A DNA stretch of 64,000 nucleotides from Climacteris rufus (GCA_013398175.1 VZRZ01002180.1:1-64000); one strand, 5' to 3'; shown: positions 26,574-40,500, numbered from the stretch's first letter. The notes: a model not told the origin generated them from the letters alone. Made by a program: numbers and translations.

Positions 26574-29500
26574 GTAATTACTTAGGTACTACTACAGACT
26601 GTGGCAATTCTAAAGAAAACATTTAACTTAATGAAAGTTGACCAGCAGCTAATACTTCCCCTCACTCAAAAAACAAAACTGAAAACTTTTCAGTACTAAA
26701 AAATCTGTTCTCTCTCGCTAAAATCTGCAATGACACTCCTCTCCCTTGCAATGCCTGTTGCAGAGTAATTCGACTCAGAGTATATTAATTTTTCCAGACA
26801 AGCATTTTCCTTCCTGTTCATAATCTTTGACTTTTGCCTGTTTGAAGAAATTTCTAGCCTTGCTTGCCAGATACGTTTCATGTCAAGTATATAATGTCAT
26901 CGAGATCAAATGTCAAATAACTTTCAGTAATACTTTTTAACTCTTAATAATGGTACCTTTAAAGAAATACTTATATGAGGCTAGGTGTATTTAAAGGTGC
27001 CTAGGATTTGATGAGACAAAAGAACCCAGTTCTGGTGTAATGATAAATTTATCCTTGATAACTGGCACTAGGAAAGAAGCAGCTAATTTGAAGTGTGACA
27101 CTGGCTTCTTTAAATGCAGAATGATCTATAAAAAGAATTTGTAGGATTTACGGGCACAGAGTTGAATTTACCTACAGTGATTAATTAGTACTCATGTAGC
27201 ACTCAATCAGCACTAGTTTTTTGTTAAGGAAAGCCATAATATTCCAATTTAGTCATTAAACTGAGCATTTATTGCTATATTGAAGTTGACAGTAATTTTT
27301 GAAAATTTTTGTGAAATCCTTTCAGTTTATTCTTTGAATCCCTTTAAATTATTGTTTTACAGAAAAGTAAAGATTATTTTGATTAATTAAAACAGACATC
27401 ACCTAAAGATTCTCTTTTAGGTAGTTTTTGTTGCCATAGATGTTTCAAGCAACTCCTCTGTCAGGCTGTTTGGAATGGCTATTCCTTTTCTTAGTTTTCT
27501 TGGGCTCTCCGATGTTGTTTATGAGACAAGCACCGTGGAACAGCATTCCACTGAAGAGATTTCATCATCATTCTCAAACAATTTAGTACATTAAGAAAGA
27601 ATTTTCTTCTAGAACAATAAGTTTGTAGTGGCAAAAAGATGTTTGATGTGTTCCTGATACTAGTTGATCTTAAGTAGATGGGTAAGGTCTTTGATGTTTG
27701 CTTCTAATGCCCTGTATGTTTTTATTGTGTTTATAAAGGTGTAGGACTATTTGAATGAGAATGCCACTTCAACCTGGAGGAAGTATGTTTTGCAGAGTAA
27801 AGTCTTTTCATATTTTAAATATTCCTGATGGAAAGCTAAGGGTATTTTGACTGTTCAAGTTTTGAACACTTGTGAATGAGGTAAAATGTAAAAATTTCAT
27901 GTGAAAATTGACAGAGCCCTTCTACTGTAATTTTTCTAATAGTCTCGCTTGGTTGGAACTCTGGAGGCAAAGAAACCATCTTATTTATCATAGATTTTTC
28001 CCTTTTTGGTTAAGTTTCCCTACTAAGTGGGACTTTTAGGCTCAGTTTCAACTATATTAACACCTTTATGATAGATCTCTTCCTTCAACCTTTTCTAAAA
28101 GAAATTTTATTTTCTCCTTGGCAATATTTTAGCTTATGATCATAGTTGGCTTTTTTTTCCTTCTCTTTTTTTTTTTTCCCCCTCTGGCCTAGATGGCCAT
28201 TTAGAGGCAGAGAATGTGAATGTCAGCATATATACACAACTATCTTTCTAGCTGTATAAGCTCGTGCTGATGATGGGTGGCACTAAAATGACATACAGCT
28301 TGCTGTCATCTACAGCTGTGTAGTGAATTGGCTGGGTTTGTGTGTGTGCATGTAGGAGAGAGGGATGTGTTTGCAAAGCCTGGGGGAGGTTTTAGTCCCT
28401 ATCACTCTGCAGTGGTAGCAAGAGTGACTTCAAAATATATATGTCATAATGTTGGATTCCGTTGTGTATTTAATAGAATATACTGCAATTTGGCTTCATG
28501 TAAAGTACTACTAACAAGAGTTAATGCATTTGTGTGAAACATTGCTTTACTGGCTAAATAGATGAACTGTGAGGTAACAGATCAATGATGTCCAACAGAA
28601 ACTCCAACTTATATTTTTTTAAATATAAAAACACTCTTTGCTTAAATATTTATGAGGACCTAAAACTGTAATTTGAATTGAGTGTTTCTTTCATCTTTGA
28701 TGCCATCTTTAAATGACAGTGAGGTTACTAAGCAGTGGCAGAAATTGTCTTCCCTCTGCTGGGGCTCAGTAAAATCTACATTAACAAAAAAAGGAAGACA
28801 GTAAGAGAATACTTTCTGTAGATTTCCTGCAGACTGCAGGACCTTTTCATTGAACATTTAATGATCTTTACTATTTGACTGTTCCCAGCCTGCTGTAAGT
28901 TACTTTCAGCTGTAGAGCCAATAGATCTGCTGGAAGAGCCAGCACTAGAGAATAGTATGAACTTTTGAAGAAATCCAAGAACTTCCCACTTTGTTCTTTG
29001 AATTACTGCCTGGACAACCAAAATCATGCAAATGTATGACTACATACATTTGGGGTGTCTGAATATGATAAAAGATTATTTAGTAATTAAATATTAGTAG
29101 GGTTTTTATTATCATTGAGCTCTAAGTTTTTATTCACCTAGTAGTTATAGTAATGATGTCTTGAACACCAATGTCATTAGTTACATTCTCATGACTTTGA
29201 GTTCTAGTAGGTTCTAAATTACTGATATTTAAAAATACATAGTATATGACTTTTTTAAATGCTCTCTCTGTTAAATATTTGAATGTGCAGAATTTTTCTA
29301 ATACATTATCAACTATGAATGTTAGAGATGCACAGACGAAAAGTGTGTTAGAACTCATAAATTTATAGGTAAAAATAAGCTGGTAGCATCTCTTAGTGCA
29401 TTTCCTGGGAAATATTTAATTAATTTGAGGTGTTGAATGTAAAAGATCCATTTGTTGGCAAGAGGAAATTTACATATTCCAGTCAAGGAATAAATCTCTG

Positions 29501-31503
29501 AGAATATTATATAACTTCATTCAGAATCTGTGTTAACATGTCGGTGAATCAAAGAAGAGCTTTACTATTTCTTACTAGATTTGCTACATAATATACCTTA
29601 TTTTTTGAATGACAGTTGCATTTTGTATGATGGACTGAGAATTTTTTTATAGAAACTAGCCAAGAAACTAACATGATTTTCATGGTTTATACTGATACTG
29701 CTTAGTCTTCCCTTACCACTTAGTCTTAAAAGTAGAGTGGATAGGAACATTACTGTATTCAGCTACTTATCTACTTATGTTACTGAGAAAAAAGAGGGAA
29801 TTGGTTGAAGAAATCCTTGATGGTTGGAAAATATTCTAGCATTTTGAACGATTTAATTAAAGAGGGAATACCTAAGAAATGGTATAGACAAAACAATTCC
29901 TGGAATACGCTACTTCAAAACTATTCTGTAAACTTGATTCAAACTTCATTTTACAGTGTGAAGATTTTAGAAACCCCTAAAGTGTGATGAACATACCCAT
30001 ATGTCTTTATTGGGGTGGATTGACAATGAAGCTAGTGCCTTCAATATTGATTAAGGTGTGGAAAGGGTTTTGATAGTTTCCAGGGAAGTTTTAAATCAAT
30101 TTATGTAGAGGCTGATTGATTATCTGCAAAAGCACACTGATGCTGGAGGTTAAAGTCTGCTCAAAGCAGCTATTTTATGCATTCCAACCACTAAAACAGT
30201 GCCTGCTTTAATCAAATTCAGAACTGTTCTGTTCTGCAAGTCTTCCAGGTTTTCACACATGGACTTGATTAGACATGTTACTTTTATTGAGAGGGTGCTT
30301 GATACAAAATAAAGGCGGAAACTGGGGATGGAGTTCAAGTCCTGCTCCTCTGAAGACCCTGTTTATCACTGTGGGCATGTCACATTGCTGATCTGCAAGT
30401 AGATTGCTGACAGCATGAGTGCATTTTAAATGATTGACATGCCATAATTATGGGATCATTATATACACACATTAGAAATTAAGTATTGTTTTCAAAGACT
30501 AAAGTCAAATAAAAAAAATTCTGTTTTCTTCTGACATTCTCTTACTGTCAGGTTCTCACAGAGCGTCTGTTTGAATCCTAAAACACCAGTCCCATATGCT
30601 TATAAGCTATCTTTGGTGTCAATAGTGTCTTACTTGAGATTTTTGTTTGATCCCTCTGGCATCATTCCTGCTCAAATATCCCTTGCTGTCACCATAAGTA
30701 CTTGGAATTTGATCATGCTGTGTATTTTGTCCCCTGGCTCTTAGGCAAACACAGATAGTCCAGAAATCCGTAGCATTTGCGCAGTATTCCTTGAGTTTAT
30801 CATTCCCATCTTCAGAGATATGCAGTCATTGAAATAAGAACGGACCCAAATATTTTCCCCCACGTTAATCATTCCCTGTTTTAGATAGGACAAGAGACAT
30901 TTACAGTTCTAAACAAAATAACAGTGCCTAACTTCATTTCTCCCCTTAATGTCCTCACTATTCCCTGAGAGAACCAGAGTCTGTGATCGTTCCTTTGCCT
31001 CCCCTGCTGCTGTGTATTGTCATTTGCAAAACATGAGATCTCCATTCACTCTGGTAGCCAGCCCTCTGCATATTTTCTGGCTGGCTGGCTGTGCCAGATA
31101 GCCAGCAAGAGACTGTCTTTTAATAGTCTCAGTTCCCTTTTATTACTTCATCTTTGGTCCAGCCTCATCAAGTAAACAACATCCCCCACTATGCACTGTT
31201 CAGTCCTTAAGCCTGTCTTGCCACAGGCAGCAGCCAGGAATTTTATTCAAGGACTTGCACATAAATAAGGGATCACCAAAGGGTACTGACCACCTAATGG
31301 TAGCCTTATAACAGTGTTTTCAGGTTACAATCCAGCTTGTAGTTCAGAGGACAGCGTGGAAGGCAGATAAATCCCACATTCAGTTTTGCACAAACAAAGT
31401 TATGCAACAGAATTAGTATATTCTTTTTTTTTTGGTGGGATCATCCCATTCTTTAATTTGAAATTGCATCTCTAATTTCATCTTTTTGTATCTTTATGTG
31501 TAG

Positions 31504-31596
31504 AGAATTAGAAAGTCAAGCAGTCCTTGCAAATGGTCATGACAACCTTATAGAGATGGATGTGTTTTCTCCAACATATCACGATAGCAGTTATGG
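31504..31596 (+). CDS. TENM3: Candidate TENM3 cassette exon A (93 nt)
   Basis: A 93-nt segment is bounded by a pyrimidine-rich acceptor ending ATGTGTAG at 31503 and a donor GG|GTATGT at 31596/31597. Only one of its three frames is open. That frame needs phase 2 entry, exactly what the upstream TENM3 exon supplies (AG + A gives R), and it leaves phase 2 again, so the exon is symmetric and can be skipped without frameshift. It encodes ELESQAVLANGHDNLIEMD, then VFSPTYHDSSYG, an acidic, hydrophilic stretch suited to a cytoplasmic tail. I do not recall this peptide from the standard TENM3 protein. It could be a known alternative cytoplasmic exon, a bird-specific one, or a chance ORF between splice-like sites. 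The phase fit and clean sites favour a real exon. Confidence 0.68.
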
Positions 31597-32049
31597 GTAT
31601 GTGACTCTTAAGTGTTTGCATGATGCTAACTGTTGACACAGAAGACAAAGTGTGATTTAAAAAAAACTATTGCAGTAGGAGAACATCTAGGACAAACTTC
31701 CTCATCTTTATGTCTGATTTTTTAAAAGCTAGGCTTTAAATAATTTGTCATCCTGACTCATAATAGACACAAAATGGTAAACTTTGACTGCCAAATCTTT
31801 GCTTTGACTTAAGACACTTAGAATGCAATTGACATCGTATTGATTCTCTATGGCCTGATCCTGCAAGCTGTTGTAAAATATTTGCATGATTACACGTTTG
31901 CCAGATGTGATCCTTAGCTTGTAACATATTTACTACTTAGCAAATATTTCTTTTAGAAATATTGTGACATAGTAATATAGCATAAGGAATGACCAATCAA
32001 AGTTAAGAAGAGTAACTTACCTAATCAGTAATATTTTTACCAGCTAGTT

Positions 32050-32073
32050 AACTGGTACTAGCTGGTACCAGTT
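32050..32073. repeat. Perfect 9-bp-arm hairpin with internal palindrome
   Basis: The arms AACTGGTAC and GTACCAGTT flank the loop TAGCTG. The 10-base palindrome CTGGTACCAG (32062-32071) overlaps the right arm, and related CTGGTA/TACCAG words recur on both sides (32041-32100). It lies about 450 bases after candidate exon A. No function can be assigned. Confidence 0.6.
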
Positions 32074-34291
32074 TACCAAGTGGTAATTACAACTGCTGGT
32101 AAACATGTAACTGTAAATAGAAATTCCATATAAATTAATATTTCAGTTTGTTTAAATAAAGTTTATATTTTAGAACTGTTCTATACCTACTTAACTTTGT
32201 CAATAATATGTCTATTGTTTAAATATGTCTAATATTTGAACTATATTTTGGCATTCTTATGCCAAATCAGTGTAATTTTTTTCTCATACACATTAAAAAA
32301 ACCCACTGAGAAAGCAGTACCATTTCTCAACTGTTAATCATAAACTTACCTTTTTTTGTTTGCTTGTTTATGCTCTGGTAAAAATCCCATTTTTATCTCC
32401 AAATTCTGGTAACTCTTAACTTTATAAAAGCAACGACATGCTAGTTGATTAAATGCTGAGATCTGCAGCTGCCCACTAATTAATCTGTAATATATATTGA
32501 CACAGTACATTGATCTGCTTCTTCTCCCAAAAATTCTTAACCTTTCACTTAGCCACAAATTAAAATCAACAGCAGGAAGAGAATGGTATGTTAAATTCAA
32601 TTAGTCAATCATTATCAGCAAACTCAAAGCTATTGCAGATATTTGCCAGAAGACCCCAATATATTTTCTGCAAAGTAAAAATGTAAGCATACTGGATTAA
32701 AAAAGAACAAAGCCAAATATTATTGTTCCCTGTAGATCGGTTATCATACCGTAGTGGTTCAGATGTATAATTGTTGTAGTAGGGTTAATAGAGCCATGCC
32801 TGGCTTATGCTTTGTATGTTTGTAATGGGACCTCCAAATGCAACTATTTTAGCAAATGGACTATATTATCTGAAATTCCTGTTAGTTGATACTAGTTCAG
32901 GTAACAATACAATGACATTTATCTTGTTTGTAATCCCTTCATTTATAAAATTGTGCTATCAGGATTCATCTCCTGGTGTGAAAGTTGTCCAGAGATAAAA
33001 ATACATCAGTTCCAAAGCATAATAGATTTGAGACTACAACATGCTATCAGCATGAAGATTCAGTTTATCAATGTCACAAACATACTGTGTCACAGCTAGA
33101 ATCATTATATATTTGTTTCTTTGTTTTCATGTCATGCGTGTATTACGTTACGATATAGTATTTCTTCTTCGTTTGTATGGCTTATAGCAAGAATATTAAT
33201 CTAATGAATTTGACAATTTTAGTGTTAAGAATGATAATAGAAATAGACATTTTGCATAGAAATTCTAATGATTCATAGGCCTAGACCTAACGAGTAATTG
33301 TTTATAGCTTTGAGAGATTTGTTCACAGTGCATTAATTATTATAAGACAGCTGGAAATCTCCAAGTATTTTAATGCTATGTATTGTTGGCTTTATTCTTT
33401 TCTCTAATGTATAAACATATATTAGTGTACCTGTTGACAAATCAGCTTAGTTTGAAGTAAGAAGTCTGTTTCCATTTTACCTAATATGATAGTCCTATTC
33501 CCCAAATTAGTTAGATGTCAAAATCTGAAAATATTTAAGATTCACTATCAACGACTGACTGTATTTGTATCATTTATAGGTAAAGCTTGCTGGCATTTTC
33601 TATTTCTAGAGTTTTCTCTATTCTGTATTTTCTATAGTCCCCTCATTATCTGAAAATTTCATATTTTGCAGGGTTGAGGTTTGAAAACTTTCAGTTGTAT
33701 TTAAGCAGGAATTCTTTGCAAGGAGGTTAATGGGGATTTTTGTCTTCTGTTTGGGGAAAACTTCAGGAGAGCTGAGTTTAGGGCATACTGTATTAAACTT
33801 AAGAGTGGTAGAGGAGAAAGCTGAAAAAGATTGGGTACAAAAGGGGTGGGAATAGGTGTCCAAATGGATAGATGGAATCGTCCATAAGGAGGAACTGAGA
33901 CTGGTTGGTTAGGCAAGGTAGGACATAGATAAAATGCTAGAGAACTAGAGGCTGAGTATCTAGGATGAAAACCAAGATGATTTCTTGTCCTTTAGTGCTT
34001 GTGATTACTTGTGAAATCCTTCTGAATTGCATGTGCCTCATCACCTCTAGGGCTGACTCAACATCGTGAGAAACCCTGGCTGCTGGCATATGCTCTACTA
34101 GAGACAGAAGCCAGAAATAATCAAACCAAAAATTTTCTATCTGTGATGGCCTATGCAGATAGGAGTATGATTTCTGAAGTTTCTTTAAACTCTCTTTAAA
34201 AAATCACAAGTTAAAAGAACACTTTAGTAAACAATTCTCATCAACATCATAAAGTTAGCACACAAAATTAAAAGCTAACTTCTTTCTACAG

Positions 34292-34395
34292 CTGCTTGGC
34301 TGCAGCTGAGCTTGCCATCCCAATAAGTGCAGCTCAAGTTGAACCAGAAGGAAATTTAACAGATTCTGGAGATTCTTTCTGTCACATTCAAACAG
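34292..34395 (+). CDS. TENM3: Candidate TENM3 cassette exon B (104 nt)
   Basis: The acceptor is TCTTTCTACAG at 34291 and the donor ACAG|GTGAGG at 34395/34396; both are near consensus. Only the frame entered at phase 2 is open, which is the phase supplied by candidate exon A or directly by the 26336-26573 exon. It encodes CLAAAELAIPISAAQVEPEG, then NLTDSGDSFCHIQT, and exits in phase 1. It therefore cannot join the transmembrane exon in frame by itself and needs another exon with phase 1 entry and phase 2 exit. One is proposed at 40845. If the donor is not used, the frame reads on 16 codons past the donor to a TGA at 34440-34442, giving a possible alternative terminal exon. A second in-exon acceptor (TGCAG at 34305) would give 90 nt but in an incompatible phase. 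Confidence 0.6.
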
Positions 34396-37300
34396 GTGAG
34401 GAAACAATACCAAATGTCATGACAAAACAAAGACCTGGATGACTGTTTACTGCCTGCATTCAGCATCTCTGATAAAAGTCCAGCTGCAAAAAGACACATG
34501 TATAAATGAGTACCATTAAAGTGTCACCCTATTCCAGGCACAAGATGTAATCCTCTGCCTTGTTGAAACTGTGGTCTCTCAGTTGTATGAAACTTGGCAT
34601 GTTGCCTATGAGAGGCTGTGCAAGCATAGCATTCAAGTTTTCAACAAGGACCAATGACTGGAAGATAGGAATGACTGTTGCATCACATGTGCATGCATAG
34701 TTGCCAAGTTGGTCATAGTGGCTGTAACTCCGAGGTTATGACAGTGCTATAGCTGTAGTGACCCGACTCTGGCTGTGTGACTGACTGCTTATGCCATAGC
34801 AGTGGCAGCCCAGAGTTCGTCATGAGTTATCATTGACGCTGAATTGCAAGAGAAACACATCTATGAACATCAATAAGTCAGCTAAGCTTCACAGATCCAT
34901 GGTGATGGAATGTTCAGACTGCTTGCAGCTTGAGGCAGAATCAGATCCTCTCAGTCACTGGCAGAATAATACTTCACTTTTTAAAATTTCCTCTGGTTTT
35001 ATTTTCTTTTAAAATGTCCAGTAGCTCAGTCAGTCCAGGCAAAATTTCAACCTTTGTTCCAACTTCTGAATTAATCCTTGGGTAAATAATGCAGCTCTGA
35101 GTCCCTCGTAAACTACATTTCTTTTTGAAATAGTCTCCATTGCCTTTTGAGACATTTCGAGCAATTGCTTTTTTTCAACTTTATGAAGACAGCAAGCGTA
35201 GTAAAAAGATTGGAGGAGTAGTTGTACTCTATATTTCTTTGATTTTCTGCTTGGAAAGTGTAACTTTTTCAGTATTTAAGATAGGAATTGGCCAAGGTTA
35301 GAATGCCTCATCTCAGAGACAACTTTTTCTGTCTCTGTTTTGGTATGGATATGATTCCAGAAGAGCAGAGAAGGTATGGAATTGTAATATAAATCCTTAC
35401 TGCTCGCATAAGTATTTCAGGTCCTCACTGCAAAATTCAGATGCTTTCCTATGCTCTCCTTCCTTTGGAGAGAGGAGAGCTGCAATAGCATGAATATTGT
35501 ATCAGAAATACTGAATTCAGTATCAGAAAGTGCAGTAAAGGGCTGCCAAGTTCACTCCCAACTTCTGCCTCCAGAAATGAACATTACCAACAATATCAAG
35601 AGCCAAGTCACTTACTGTAACCTCAGTGGAAGTTTCTGTAAATACCAATCCTCTGAGAGACCCAGAGGAAGCCTATAAGGAGAACAGAGCTACATGTTAT
35701 TTTTTCAGCAATACATAGATCTAGTTTCACTCTCATCTGGAAAGTAAGTAATGGGACAGTTCTGCAATGAACAGTATTAGTAACTACAATTGAGCCAGAT
35801 TTCTTTCCTTGTCCACCCAGCACGAGGCATTCTTTGCATGGTACTCTTCTGCTCATTTCTGCAAAGTGGGGTTTAGCATTGTTTGTTCCTCTTGTTCATC
35901 TTCAAAGAGTGCAGCATAGCAGAGAGGAGCACGAAGGAGCAGTCTTGGCAGAGCCGTCTGATTATCCTGGTTCTTTTTTCCTAGATATGCAGAAATGAAC
36001 CCTTTCTTCTCTGGGGCACAGAACTAGCAGCCTGAATCTGAATTTGAAGGAACAAATAATAGGATAAGAGGTGCCCTCTGTATCCTGTGTTCTTTCTTGT
36101 ACCGCCACAAAGGTAGGGGTGATGCAGAGGAAGATTTACTCTAAAACACTAAAGGAGAGGAGGTTTGGGGCTTTTGTCAACATTCAGTCCTTCAAGTCAC
36201 CATGTCCTGGTGACTCTGACAGCAGATTGGGACACTGTCTTGTCTGAATTTCTCTTTGAAGCTTCAGCTGCACGTTGCTGTGCCTGACTTCTCCAGTCTT
36301 TCTCCAGTAGCAGCAGCAGTGAAGTTGTAGCCTGTAGGGGCCAGTTGTGAAAACACACAAGTAGTAAGGAAGACACAGCCCTAGTACAACTTTTGTTCTT
36401 TCTTGGATTTCAGTCTTCAGTTTGCAAAGAAAGCGGGTCCTTGGTGTAAACCCAGCCAAATTCAAGCGTTGCCATATGTAAAGTGTTTTTCTGAAACTTT
36501 TGAGTAAGGTGGTAGAAGAGAGTTATCTCCATTTCCCACAGATGTTTCCTCTGTTTTTGCGTATGGATAATAGCTGTCTTCTCTCTCTTTCTTTCCTCCA
36601 AACTTAGATCATCATTTCATCTGCTGTGATCTTGGAGCTTTTTCCAGGTTTGTGGTTGTATTAATATTGGCTCCAAGAAAGTGGAAATTCAATTCTATCT
36701 CTTCCTAAGCAATTTTTTGATTGTGATTCTGCCCAGAAAATAAACTAAGACAAGTTCACAGCATAACACAGTTTCTCTGCTGGCTTGGAGTTTTGTTAAA
36801 TGCAGCCATATGGTTCTGTGGAAGTCAGTCATAAGCCTTTGCTAAGGGCAAACACCACCAGCTACGAGGTTTCATCTCAGAAGAATGTTGAAAGAAGATG
36901 AAGACAGCCATAAAGTGTTCACAGAGAAACAAAAATCCAATTCTTGCTAGAGCCTGCTGGGAGAGCTTATCTCATGCATCAATGAACCAGAGTTCACATG
37001 AAACCTAGCCAGTAATTTGTGTTATCTTTTACATCTTCCCTATAATGTCAGTCGGCAGAGATTAATCATTGCTTTCTGTCTGTTTCCTCAACTCAGTGCA
37101 AGGAATCATATTTATTGATGTGATCTATCCATTAGTGAGTCAGGCAGAGCTCTGTAATGTCAGGTGGCAGGTGAGGGTCATGGTCTCTCTCAGAGAACCC
37201 AGTTCAATCCAGCATGAATAGGGTCTGTCACCAGAGAGAGGTCACACCAGTCAGTAGGTGCAGTACTATGATTGATTGTGATCTTGGACCACCATCTTTT

Positions 37301-37417
37301 CCACAGTTAATGGTTTTCTTCTGATTCTGACAGTTAATGCATCTCGTAGGGATTTTTTGAACAAACAAAAAAGCATGATAGCCCATTCCCAGGAGGGAAG
37401 AATTCAGCTGGTTCGCA

Positions 37418-37536
37418 TTAAGGAAAGTTAGGGAGAGAGAAATACAAAATCTTAAATGATGGAAGTTGGAGAAACTAAAATAGCTGCAGCTGTTTTAGTA
37501 GCTGCAGGATGTATCCCTCCTCTCTAACTTTCTTAA
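37418..37536. repeat. Imperfect long inverted repeat around a 26-base palindrome
   Basis: The centre (37474-37499) is ACTAAAATAGCTG followed by CAGCTGTTTTAGT, a 13-bp-arm palindrome with one T/G mismatch. Outer arms near 37418-37437 (TTAAGGAAAGTTAGGGAGAG) and 37517-37536 (CTCCTCTCTAACTTTCTTAA) are also largely complementary, so the roughly 120-base block could fold into one long, interrupted hairpin. It might be a small inverted duplication, a non-autonomous DNA-transposon remnant or a hairpin RNA precursor. I recognise no known family. Confidence 0.5.
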
Positions 37537-40500
37537 GATTAAGTGATTTCTTTGTATGGAAATAGCAAATAAAATGCTAGGTATTTACACAGAGATAGAC
37601 ATGCACTATCTCTGCATATGTCAGTGATGAAATATTTGAGGTAAAGCTCGCAAACCTTAGAAGTTTCTTCTGTCTTACCCATGCACATTTGAAACATCAG
37701 AAAAATAAAGTTGTGGCTATTCTTAGGTCTTACTTGCTTACATTGGCCTCATGGTGCTGCCAAACTTTAGTAGAAGGTGCCATTACGTTTTTGAAAAGCA
37801 GAATCACTGATTGCTTCTGTCTCCAGATAGGTACATTATGAATTGGGACCATTTGGGGGCAAAATCTGGTGGTTTATTTTTGGTTTAGGTGAGTGATCAT
37901 CACAGTTGTGTTCATTACAAAACAGAATAGTTAACAGTTTTTATTCCTAAAAATTCAACAATACCAGGTCATTAGGAGTACTATTGAATTCTGAGCATTG
38001 AAGTCATGTCTCTTGAAGTATTGGTCCTGATACATAAGTATGTCACCAAAACATAAATTCACTAAAATTTACTTTTCTCTCAACTTGCATTCACTTAAGG
38101 TTGATTTGATAGAAGTTTTTTCCGCTTCTGGAGCCTTAGGAAACGCAATTGATGTGTTCCTAATTCTAGGTGTCTAAGGTGTAGATATTACTTCTTGTGC
38201 CTTGGAGTGAATCCAGGCTAGCAGATTGAGGACCTTAAAAGAATGCATAAGACATTCTCCCTGGGCGTGCTTAAAAATGTGTTAATTCATGTAATAATGT
38301 CCATAGATTCAACACACCTTAGAGGCAAATAGATAATTTTTAGTAGAACTGGATACTGGTAGATTTGAGTTGGTTTGTGGAGGAAGATTAACCTGTGCTC
38401 CACAATGTAAAAATTGGTGTGCTCATTTCACAAAGTATTTAATTTGTGAATACAGAAAACAGAATGGTATTGCTGTAGCTGGAAGAGTCCAGTAAAATAC
38501 AGCGATCTTTTGAGCCAACAGTGGTCTCCCGTGCTGGTGATGGCTATTGTGTTCAGGGTTTTTCTCAAATTGCAAGGAGAACAGATGAGTCAAATAAAAC
38601 AGATTAGTGGACTTTTTGTTTACAGGAAAGGAATTTTTTGAGTCCCAGATATATCTAAATATTTGGGGATCTTTTGATACCTAGGGGTAAAAGAAACAAA
38701 TGTAAGAAATGTTAGGGATAGTTTTTCTTTCCTCTTTCACCTCTCCTCAAGTCACTTTCTATTCTGTCAACTTCCAAATGTCAGTTTTGATTTATTCTGC
38801 ACTGAAACAACAGGTATCTGAAAATAGCTTTCCGCAACTCCACAATTGCCTTTGCCTGACCCATAAAAGGCCTAAGTTTTGCTTTTTTGCTTTAGGCAGT
38901 TACTTCTTAATGCTTTTGTGGTTTTTACCCTAAAAATAAAGTGAATCCAACAGTAACATAAAAATTTGTCTTTGTGTACTGCAGGGCAAACAGTACATAC
39001 TCATTATACAAGAACAAGGGAATAATCAGTTGAATGTAAATTGAAATTGATAGAAGAACATACATTTTGATATAGTGCATGTTTAGCCTACAGAACAAAA
39101 TGCCACAAGACATCAGTGAGAGCATGAGTTTTGGATTGTTTAGAGAAAGAGCAAGCTGTAAGTGAATAACTAGACTGGAAGGCATTCATCCGCTCCCTTT
39201 TTACTGGCCACTTTCAGACAGGGTATTGTTCCTGGTGGTTACCTTACTACAGTAATTCCTGTTTCTGCTTGTTTGGTTACAGTTTTACACAAATTTTCTA
39301 CATGTAACTGTTCTCTATCAAAGGAGTTATCCCTTTCTCCACACTTTTTGGAATAAACTTTTTCATTGTATCACATATGTTTTCAGGAATCCTACCCCTT
39401 ACTGGTTTTTAGACAGACACCTCCATCAGAAGTACAGGCCAGAGATACTTTCTGACATTGCATGCCTTTTATAGTGCAGTCTTCTGAGTGTTACAGCTGT
39501 TCTTCCTCAGTTGTCTTCTAGTGGTGGGCTATATTGATCTGAAGAGCCACATATCACTGACACCATCATGGATCTGACTAAACATTGCATTTAAGACAGT
39601 AGAGGAGACAGCACTGCAAGAAAACCTGTACTGCAGTCACACTCAGACATTTGTTACTGATCACACTGGAATCTCTCTATTCAGAAACATAACCAAATTC
39701 ACAGATTTATTCTCCTCTGTATTTTTCAGGCACTGTTAGCATACAACGATACACAAGATCCAAAGATTTAGGAGTGAGGTATTTAGGGTTTTTGAACACA
39801 TATATTCTAAATACAATTTTATTCTGATCAGTGGTGTTATAGCTCTTAAGGTGAGGAGTGTTTATTTGTTGTATATTCATAAGGCCTAGCAATATGGACC
39901 TTTATTCTGTGATAGCAGTCATCAACTAAATAATAAGGTTGCAGAAATTAACAATAGCTGCCTTTCATTCTTTCTGGCGGGGTGATAAAATATGATGCAT
40001 ATTCTGATGTCCTTTGAGAAGTTCAGAAGAATTTTGCTGGGCCCTATTCACAAGTCCATATTTGGTACAAATTTTGTAAAAATCCTGTGTGATTTTTCAT
40101 ACAGTGTGACATACTCGCCATGGGATTCAGCACTCTGTTGGCATGGTTGTGCTGTATGAAATAATTTGAAACAGAAATAAAATGCTGCCAAAAAAATTTT
40201 CGAAATTATAAGGTAGGCTTTTTCACATCTTCCAAGTATTGCAAAGCATTCTATATATATGATGTCCAAAATTAGAGAAATTAATCTTTAGAAAGGTGAA
40301 GCAATTTCATCATAAGCTAAAAAAAAGTCATGTATCTAATGTAAAAATTATATTAGGAATGTTAAAATTACGCAGTAACTCTATTCAAATTGAGACTAGT
40401 CTGTTTATAAAGTAGTGTGTAATATTCCTTTTTGCTTGGTGATAGTTTATTTATGTAATATCTCAGCTTGTGGCAGTCTGGAGTCTGGGGCCTTCCATAC

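Noticed and set aside
34306..34395. Alternative 90-nt form of exon B using the TGCAG acceptor at 34305
   Set aside because: It would need phase 1 entry, incompatible with both the 26573 and 31596 donors.
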